From Larix kaempferi (lineage: Eukaryota > Streptophyta > Pinopsida > Pinales > Pinaceae): 64,000 nucleotides of DNA. The stretch lies in NCBI GenBank assembly GCA_027924585.1, contig BSBM01000436.1:8199001-8263000 (forward strand), given 5' to 3'. Positions 55,813 to 64,000 of the stretch are shown here, in pieces. Both the position numbers and the translations under genes were made by a program. The notes below the pieces were generated by a model. The model made no database searches and was not told the origin of the DNA. It saw nothing but the letters and a program-made list of their open reading frames with translations. Each line of letters begins with the position of its first letter. Positions within the stretch are counted from its first letter, which is position 1.

Positions 55813-56010
55813 CTTCTCCACATTCTTATATTAGTTGAAATAGACTTCTAATATAAAATTGACCCTTTACCAATTTCCACATTCTTATAATGATTGAAAT
55901 AGTAAAAACTATTTGTCAAATTGAATCCAAGCATCATCCATCTCCACATTCTTATAATGATTAAAATAGTAAAAACTATTTGTCAAATTGAATCAAGCAT
56001 CATCCTTTTT
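55813..56010. repeat. Tandem repeat of about 67 bp, two and a half copies
   Basis: TCCACATTCTTATAATGATT followed by AAATAGTAAAAACTATTTG occurs twice (from about 55876 and 55943), with a partial, diverged copy from 55813. Confidence 0.75.
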
Positions 56011-57225
56011 ATGTATTTTTAAAGAGGCTTTTCCTTACAGAAAAAACTTATTCTTTGCTAAATTTTCCATTGAAAAAATAAATAAATAAAACCTTGGTGA
56101 AAACCACACATAGTCCTCATAACGAGATCCCTTTGGTAATGTAACCTTGTCGTTTCCCCTCCATCAATGAAAGCTACACCACCCCAAGCTTGTCCTCATA
56201 TTTTTAAATTCTTGATGTTGCTTTCTGGAAATCATTCATTTCTTGGAATATATTTATGAAGGTGTTATCTTGTCAATTTTTTAATTCTTGTATAGTTATT
56301 ACAATAACAACTATAATACGATATTAAAATCATTGGTAATATAAATGTCAAAATGAAAGAATATATTATCATAAATAATAAAAAATTGTACTTCGAACAT
56401 AATGTCCAAATTCATATAGTTTTTAGTGCAAGTAATGACGTATAACTACTTCCATCTCATGATCATAATTATTATGTTTGTACTATTTTCAACATATATT
56501 TAATATTCCCAGTTAAAAAGAAAATACTAATTTAATATTCTCCATTAAAATTTTTATTTAAATGAAATCTTATTTATAAGAAGAAAATAACAAATTTATT
56601 TAAATGAAATCTTATTTATGTGAAGAAAATAACTTTCAATTGAAAAGAAAATATTAATATCAAATAAAATCCTATATATATAAAGAAAATAATATTCTCA
56701 ATTAAAAATAAAATATTAATGTTAAATAAAATCCTATTTATATGAAAAAATAAAATTTATATAATTGTTTAAAACAATGTTAATGAGATGATTATCAATT
56801 ATTTAAACTAACTTTAACTTATTAAAACTTAAAACTTAGAAGAGTTAACATGGTTAAATATTAATTTGTTTTAACATACATTTATTTTCTTAATATAGCA
56901 TATTATATATTTTAGTACATTTTAGATTTAGTATATTATCCATTTTGAGAGTATAAAATTAATGAAAATTTATTTTTATTTTAAAAAGTTTGCATTCTTT
57001 TTAAAATATATAATTAAAATGGAGAGAGAATACGTGAACAAAACAATTTTTCTAGTGAGTTTTTTTTTAAATGATGCAAACTTTCGCTTTGATCTATCCT
57101 TTTTTTAAAATTCCAATGATTTGGATTGTCTACAAATTGGCCAAAGCCTCACGAACAAAGTTCCATGGTAAATTTTTTTATTAATCAAGTGGAACTATAT
57201 GGCTAACTGAGGACCTTGTTTTAGC
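56011..57225. other. AT-rich DNA with degenerate repeats
   Basis: Between 56500 and 56760 a block AAATAAAATC(T/C)TATTTATA...GAAAATAA recurs about five times with drift. The remainder is AT-rich without recognised features. Confidence 0.5.
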
Positions 57226-57227
57226 GA

Positions 57228-57478
57228 GTAGATATGAAAGAAAGTCTGAAAACTAGGTTGATAATTTGTTCGGTGCCAAGCTGATTAAGTTTTGCAGTTT
57301 TAAAGATCTAATAATTTGTAATGCTATAATGAAGGGGCCAAAATCCAACAGGGTGATTTGTATTCGTGGGTTTACTAATAATTCCGTAGATTATGTGATA
57401 CCTAATTTCCCCATATACAACCAAATAGTAAATTTTGACATCTTAAAAGACCATTAGTTCGAGTCTGATTATAAAACT
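57228..57478 (+). pseudogene. Remnant of an endonuclease/exonuclease/phosphatase-type domain
   Basis: The plus strand reads RYERKSEN.VDNLFGAKLIKFC, then DLIICNAIMKG and SVDYVIPNFPIY with NFDILKDH. The run 'fg.kLi.fC...dLiiCN ... vDYVi' is the C-terminal half of EEP-family endonucleases found in another type of retroelement, unlike the eight LINEs here. The catalytic residues are outside this stretch. The assignment is from pattern memory only. Confidence 0.4.
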
Positions 57479-57586
57479 TCACCCTAACTCTAAGCATTGC
57501 CATGCACAAAAGGCCCATACAAGAGAATTCTTATAACCACAAGAAATTTATCTTCAACAAAAATAAAGCTATCTTTTTTTTTTTTT

Positions 57587-58597
57587 AACAGAAACTTATA
57601 TTTAAAAAAAAGCCGTGGTTTTTAGTACCAAATCGGCAGTGTACAAGAAATAGCCAGAATGGCAATGAGTAATTCAACTACACTAGACAAAGATTCTGAG
57701 AAGATCATTATAGGATGAGTTTTGCCTTTCTTTTCTTGCTGATAAGGCTTATAAAGTTATTACAAATGAAAAAATTAAATAGAGACATAGAATGCTAATA
57801 ATATTGCTTGGATAATTGAATTGATCTGAAGATGTGTTGAATTTCAAATTCATAATACTCAGTGTCCTGTTCAAGCGAAGAATATAATCTGAGACTTCTG
57901 TAATGATGGGGGAGCTGCAAACGATTCTGTGATCCAATTTTTGACCTTGAAGATGAAGACTGCTGCAAGTTCCTGAGAGAATATATCATCGATTGAACTT
58001 GATTTGTTCAATTAGTTGCTAAAGATGAGTGTAGAAATTTGCCTCAATATCCTTCGAAGAATGTATTATTTGCTTCATAATCTATGCAACCCACGTTTGG
58101 GGAATGAACTATCTATAGCCCTCGAATTTTGAGAGTGGAATGCTTGTTGAATCAAATGAAAGATATCAGTGTTCAGCTAGTTTAGAATTATCGATTAGTG
58201 GCATTGGATTGCCAAATGATTCGGTGATGGAGATAAGGGGACATTGAACTGTAGAATTCTGGGTGCCTTATTCAAGAGATAAGATATATTTCATTGAATT
58301 TGATACTTTAAATTAGTGTTCCACAATTTTAACTGGCACAAAAGAATACTCTGCTGTTTCACTAAGATCGAAACTTAGCTTCTGTCATTGGGAAATTTTA
58401 AGACTTCTGCAATAAAGGGAGGTTGAGGAATGGAGGGATCTGCGATAGAATTGAGCCTGCATAATCTAAGAAATCGTGCTCACAATGATCATAGTATGAT
58501 AATTCTGCTTTGATGGAACAAATGATGGATAGTCTCAGGAAATGAGATGGAAAATGCTGTCAATTCTAGATGCTTTGTAGTAGGGAAGAAAGCCTTC
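57587..58597 (-). other. L1-H 3' UTR
   Basis: About 1 kb of non-coding sequence between the ORF2 stop and the poly(A) end. In L1-B the corresponding region (10822-11523) is shorter and contains tandem repeats, which are absent here. Confidence 0.7.
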
Positions 58598-61500
58598 TTA
58601 TGGAATATAGTGTGTGCCCATGTCAATGTTGGAGATTTGGAGAGTCCCTTGTTTAAGATTGCTAGTTGCGTTAGCTTCTGTATCAGCTTCAGTATTTAAA
58701 GTTCTCAGAATGTGAAATGCTTTAAAATGGATGAAAGTTCTTGAAGTATTCCTTATTCGCCGAATGATTCTATTGAGTGCTGAGTTATTTGTGTTGAAGT
58801 TAGTGTTGATTGCTCTTATTATAATAATCTAGTCTCCATATACATGTAGTTTGTCTATCTTCTGGTCTTTGGCAATTTGGCATCCTTTTAATAGTGCCAG
58901 TGCTTCTGCTGCGTTGTTTGAGCCTGTACCCAAGCCCCATCTATATTTCAACCTAATTATACCTTCCTTTGTCCATAGAACGCCCCCTGCTCCTACTTCT
59001 CCAAGATTATTCTTGGATGCCCCGTCAAAGTGTAAGCTGTCAATGCCTTGTCTGTTTTTCCAATCTTGGAATTCGGTATTAGAAGGTCTAAGCTGCCATG
59101 TAGGATAGTTCCGTATTGGTGGCTCTTTGGGTGGGTGAGAAATGTGGACTCCAATCCAATTCTTTTCATACGTGCTAAGAGTTTCATCAATCTTATACTT
59201 GGAAATTTTGAGACATTCGATTAACAAAGCTTTGGCTTGTCCTGCAATTTGGAGGGGCGTGAAGTACTTATCTTGAAAGATGGCATGATTTCTGGCTGTC
59301 CATACTTTCCAACAGGCATATTTAGGGATGGAGATCCATATATGATGCCAGGGATTTTTGATTGGTAGAGGAGAAGAGTAGATGGATTTCCAGTTAAGGA
59401 AGAGATGGGTAGTGGAAGTAAAGGGAGGCATGATGAAATTAAGATCTTGAAGTAGTAGGATCCATACCTGCTTGGTGAAATGACAATCTAAGAATAAATG
59501 GTTGATAGTTTCAAGACTGCTATGGCAGAGGGGGCACTAGAAGGGCCCGTGGAAGCCTTTCTTTATCAGATTGTCTCCAGTAAGAACTTTGCGGTGTAGT
59601 AATGTCCAGATGAAGAAATTGACTTTAGGTAGTCCTAGTGGGTCCCAAACGAGTTTCCATAAATCTCTTCTTGTTTCATCAAGGGTTTGGATAGCTTTGT
59701 AGCCAAGAGCTGGGGTATAGGAACCTGTGGGACCCCATCCCCATTCATCTTTGGCAGTGAGATGTATGGGGGTGCATCCTTTTAGGCTGTTGGTAAGAAT
59801 AGTGTTGTCAGTCTCAAGATGAGGGTTGACAGCTGTAGTGTTCCATCTTTGCCAATTACCTTGAGGATCCCATGAGCTGTAATCATTTAGCGTATTGATT
59901 CCATGTTGATTGAGCCAAGTTGCGATGTTCTGTAATTCATGGGAATTTTGCAGAGTATCGTTGTTCATGATTTTGTCCATAAAGATGTTGATATTCTTGC
60001 CATTGTCAGGTACCCAGTAAAGCTCTTTTGAAAAAAAAACCCAAGGTGCCTTGAAAAGGGCCCAAATGCTTGATCCATTGGAGGTTGGCTTGCGATCGAG
60101 ACATCTAAGATTGGGTCCATGTAAATATTTTTTCCCGAGAATTTGACTTACTCGATGACTTTTATTATGCAGGATTTGCCAGAGCAGCTTGCCTCCCATG
60201 GCCAGATTTGCATCATATAGATTGCGAATTTGAAGTCCCCCTGAGGATTTTGTTTGCTTGATAGTATCCCAGTTTACAAGGTGCATTTTGTTGTCATTAT
60301 TTTTTCCGCCAGTCCAGAGGAAATCTATGATAATTTTGTTTATCTGCTCTGCTACACATTTTGGAGTAAGGAGAATGGAAAATTGGTAGATGGGAAGGGC
60401 CGATAGGACAAAATTTATTGAGATTAGTTTCCCGGCCTTGCTGAGCCAATGGCCTCCCCATCTTCTGATTCTGCTTTTAATTTTACTGATTGTGTCCTCC
60501 CAATTTCTGGAATTTTCTTTTCCATAAGTGATAGGGAGTCCTAAATATAAGAATTTGACCCACTTAATGTGAAATTTGATGCCAATTATCCTGGTGATCT
60601 TAGCTGCTGCATTATGATTTAAGTTCCAGCAATAGACTGTACTTTTTTGCAGATTGATCTTACCACCCGAAGCATTGCAGTAGATGTTTAATATGTGCTT
60701 GAATTTGCGAGCAATGGTGGGAGATGCTCCGCCAATTAGTGGAGAATCATTACCAAAAAGAGAGTGATTGATCGGATTAGAATCAAAGGTCATTTGAAGA
60801 CCAGGCAGGGAGGCAATGGTCATTTCATAATTCAGTTTTCTGCTGAGGGAATCCGCCAGAATGATATACAAAAATGACGAGAGAGGGTAGCCTTGTCTGA
60901 TGCCACGTGTAGCTTGGAAGAAGTCTGTGGGTCGACCATTGATAAGGGGAGCTATCCAAGGTCCACTTATGCATGCAGAGATCCAATTGATGAAGGTTTT
61001 GTCAAATCCAAAGCGAATCATAATTTTTATAAGAAAGGAGTGCTTAACACGGTCAAATGCATTGGCCATGTCAAGTTTGATTAACATACCTTTTTCCTTT
61101 CGAAATCTACTTGAATGGATTGCTTCTTGAACGAGGATGACGTTGTTTAGAATTTTCCTTCCTTTGAGGAAACCACCTTGATTGTTGGAGATAATTCTGC
61201 TGAGGAGAGGCTTCATCCGATTTGCTAGCAATTTGGAAATTATTTTATAAGAGGCATTGCATAGGGATATCGGTCTGAATCTGTTGAAGGAGCTGGGGTT
61301 GGTTTCCTTTTGGGAGAGAAACAAAAAAGTACTGTTTGTGCAACCACTGATTTTGGCTTTGGTGTGAAAATTCCTTATCAATCTCATAAAATCTTTTTTG
61401 ATATACTTCCAGCATGCTAAGTAAAAATGTATGGAGAATCCATCCAGACCTGGTGCTTTATCAGGTTCAAAAGAGAGGATAGTATTGTATACCTCTTGCT

Positions 61501-62836
61501 TGGAGAAGGGGATGCAGATCTTGAAATTTTTGTCTTATGTGATACTCTGAGGAATGTGCTCTAGCAAAACTAGCTCGTCATCATCATTGGCGGTGTTATC
61601 TTCTGCGTAGAGGTTGGAGAAGTGAGAGTACGCCGCATTCTTTAAATCAATGTTTCCAGAGACTGATACTCCGTCCTCAGTTTTGATGTCAGTGATTTGA
61701 TTAATTGACTGTCGAATTTTAAATTGTCTGTGAAAGAAATTAGTATTCATATCGCCTCCTTTGAGCCATAGGCTACGTGATTTCAACCTCCAATACTCCT
61801 CCTCAGCATGAAAATTCTGATACACATTGGATTGATAAGCCACTTCATCGTGTAGGGTATTTGCTTCAATGGGACGGGTTTCCATTGCTAGTTAGTGATT
61901 TTCTAGAGCAGCCACAGAATTTTTGGTTGGTTGGGCGAATTTAGAGCTTAAAGATTTGGCCCAATTCTTGAGGGCTGATTTGGTATTCTTTAATTTCTGC
62001 TCCCAAACGTAGCAAGGAGAACCTGTGATTGGGATTTTCCATGCTTGCTGAAAGGTATCCCAAAAGTTGGGTTGTTCGAGCCATTGGGGGCTGAACCTGA
62101 AGGGAATTGGGCCTAGGTCTTCAATTTCAGAAAACTGAAGTAGGATGGGTTTATGGTCAGAGGCTAGGTTGGCGAGGATACTAGAAGAGATAATATGGGT
62201 ATCAGATAGGAGGGTGCTTTGAATGAAGAATCTATCCAACCTGGCCATGATATTTGCTTTGCCAAGATGCTTGTTTGACCAGGTGTATTTTCCTTTTTTA
62301 GGTTTGATATCAGTGAGATTCCATGTATGAAGAAGAGCTTCAACCTGTGGTTTGAAATAGTTGTTTCCAATTTGACCTCCTTTCTTTTCAGATCTGGAGA
62401 GCGTGATGTTCATATCACTAGCTAGTATAATATTCTGAGGCTCGTAAGCCTCCATAAAACTTTCAATTGTGTTCCAGCACTCCTGTTTTTCAGTGTGTAG
62501 ATTGGGAACATACATATTGAGAAGAGCGAAATGCTTATTGCTTTTAATATGAGTAAGCTCAGTGTAGATCCAATGTTGAGTAGCAAAGGAACTGTGGAGG
62601 TGGAATGCATCAGAGGACCATAAGTTTGCTAGTCCCCCAGAAGCCCCTCTGGCACTGACCACACAACCTGTAATCTTCTTCCAATTTTCTTTTGCTGTGG
62701 CTAGAAGAGTATTTTCATCGATTTTGGTCTCCTGGAGTAACAGGAGATCAGGCATATCTATTTTTTGAAGGTCTTTTACTGCCTTGATCTTGCAAGGATT
62801 TCCTAATCCCCTACAATTCCAGGAAACCAGCTTCAT
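58598..62836 (-). pseudogene. L1-H ORF2: endonuclease - RT - zf-RVT - RNase H, four in-frame stops, no frameshift
   Basis: ATG 62836 (MKLVSWNCRGLGNPCK) to TAA 58598, 1412 codons in one phase. Endonuclease: LLLQETKID, ASGGLANLW, ILASDMNITLS (usual GD is SD) and ASDHKPILLQ. Linker: LKSRSLWLKGGDMNTNFFH. RT: NSTFLFLSQKE, PISLCNASYKIISKLLANR, KLDMANAFDRV and GIRQGYPLSSFLY. The catalytic FADD reads FGND (60754-60746), which should abolish polymerisation. Then FLWTGGKNNDNKMHL, zf-RVT (CPLCHSS...NHLFLDC) and RNase H with LHFDGASKNN, NNAAEALAL and VYGD. Stops at 61892, 61535, 59537 and 58829 fit C-to-T or G-to-A changes. Confidence 0.93.
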
Positions 62837-64000
62837 CAATTGGGGAAATAGATGGAGGAGGGTGTTCCTCCTGCTGGATCTCCGTGTTTCTTGCTTGCTA
62901 TCCTGGTTCTAGTGTTTCTTCTGAAAGCCATGTCTATCGTGGCTTGAGATCCCTGAATTTTTTCGCGCTCGTCTTCTTCTTCCCTTAGATCTTTGGTGGA
63001 TTTTTGCCCTAGCTTTTTGGAGAATTTATCAATGAGTTCATCTGAGGAGGAGGATGAGGTGGGGGATCTCACTTTAGTTATTTCTGCATAGGAGGGGGCC
63101 TCTTTGATAAGATCTGGAATGATAGGGCGGGTAATATTTTGAGACAAGGGATTCTTCGGTATTTCAGGGTCAATAGGAGGGACTTGGGGCACTTGATGTT
63201 CGAGTATCTCTCCTTCTTCTTCAGCTTCAGGAGTGTCATGGATTTCTGACGTTTCGAGGACTTTGAATCTATTGTTGTTGTTGGACGTTGAAGGAATGTG
63301 ATGTTGTTGATCTGCCTTCTTTGTATTTTGAGTTTTTGAATGGGATTTTGTACCAGATTTGGAGATTTTTTGATTTGCTATCCATTGTTCTTTCTTCTGG
63401 TCTGATTCCTAATCCCCTGGTTTCTTTTTGCAAGATCGGACAAAGTGGCCGTATTCATGACAAAACTTGCGTTTAAAAGGGATTTGCTCATAATCGAGTT
63501 CCTGTATGTGAGATCAATCTGCTACTGTAAGCTTTATCGCTTCCGGAAGGCCATGTTCCAAATCTACTTCAACGCAAATTCCAGCCCATGAATACTGATC
63601 TTTTCGGTCAGCTTTGTCGATATATTTCCCTAAATCGTTTCCGATCGCTTCGAGGGATTCATTGTTCCAGCAATGGAGAGGTAGATGGGGAAGTATCACC
63701 CAAACTAGAACTGTGGAAGGGATGTCGATGGAAGGGTCAAAGTTCAGAGTCCATTTGTTCATGTATAACCCTTGTGGTCCCATAAAATACGGTCCGTTCT
63801 GAAATATAAGCTCGCGATCCTGCTTGCATTAAAAAACAAAGGCGAAATATCCTTTACCGAGGAAAAAATATTTCATGTCTTCTGTGATCAATGGTTTCCA
63901 ATTTTTTTGAACCCATGCTTCTGTGTATCTCGGGGAGGGCCAAAGACTAGTGAACTGGCCGATCAATGCACGTTCAGAAAGATTAAGTGCAGTTTTGCAG
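62836..64000 (-). pseudogene. L1-H ORF1 (partial): DUF4283-like protein and zinc knuckle; 5' end outside window
   Basis: The C-terminal part of the LINE RNA-binding protein. It shows MGPQGLYMNKWTLNFDPS, WVILPHLPLHCWNNESLE and WAGICVEVDLEHGLPEA (63780-63530), then RKFCHEYGHFVRSC, where the first zinc-binding Cys is Arg. A low-complexity polar tail ends PSSIYFPN. Stops at 63514 (TGA) and near 63412 (TAG) keep phase. Its TGA (62838-62836) overlaps the ORF2 start as TGATG, an arrangement that allows termination-reinitiation. It is similar to L1-B ORF1 throughout. Confidence 0.85.

Larger units (their letters stand above)
57574..64000 (-). mobile_element. L1-H: near-intact L1-type LINE, 5' end beyond the window
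   Basis: The T-run at 57574-57586 is the minus-strand poly(A), followed by AACAGAAACTTATATT, like the end of L1-B. Then come a 1-kb 3' UTR, ORF2 (62836-58598) and ORF1 (from beyond 64000 to 62836). ORF2 keeps one phase over 4.2 kb with only four stops. The copy is therefore young, but its reverse transcriptase box is mutated. The 5' end and target duplication are not in view. Confidence 0.92.

Overview
The window is repeat-dominated nuclear DNA of a seed plant. It holds at least eight L1-type LINEs whose ORF2 carries endonuclease, reverse transcriptase, zf-RVT and a C-terminal RNase H, an architecture known from plants. The LINE density and the LTR termini (TGTAATGTCCCC...GGGACATCACA) would suit a large gymnosperm genome, but that is inference. 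No intact host gene was recognised.

Layout. 70-2213 is a solo LTR with TSD TGGTA. 2486-8939 is a full-length LINE (L1-A, +) with a 12-bp TSD. 8952-10801 is AT-rich and has one possible cyclin exon relic. 10815-20464 is one full-length LINE (L1-B, -), bounded by a 13-bp TSD and split by a 3.1-kb insertion (Y, 14098-17236) holding tRNA-like repeats, a 22-bp minisatellite and a long hairpin. 20491-25201 is L1-C (-), with a 17-bp TSD that overlaps the TSD of L1-B. 25560-26390 is another retroposon 3' end. 26856-27676 plus 34204-36545 are the two halves of one LINE (L1-D, -), separated by a 6.5-kb element (X, 27677-34203). X has TGTTG/CAACA ends and a 5-bp near-duplication, and carries a long unrecognised coiled-coil gene. 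37100-42606 is L1-E (+). 42690-45476 is an unrecognised decayed gene-like segment (Z) split by a second solo LTR (TSD GGCCT). 45616-46792 is a retrocopy-like insert (W) with a 17-bp TSD and an open 234-codon frame of unknown family. 47702-54587 is L1-F (+), followed by a LINE scrap (L1-G), a 3 x 101-bp tandem repeat and AT-rich DNA. From 57574 to the end is L1-H (-), whose long ORF2 has in-frame stops but no frameshift.

The LINEs fall into three groups by RNase H and 3'-end sequence: A/D, B/H and C/E/F/G. L1-A and L1-H are disabled by in-frame stops compatible with C-to-T/G-to-A change and no indels, whereas C, D, E and F carry many frameshifts. Nesting gives relative ages: L1-D before X, L1-B before Y, and Z before its solo LTR. 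The best candidates for something undescribed are element X with its gene, insert W and gene Z. All boundaries and homologies were read by eye, without searches.
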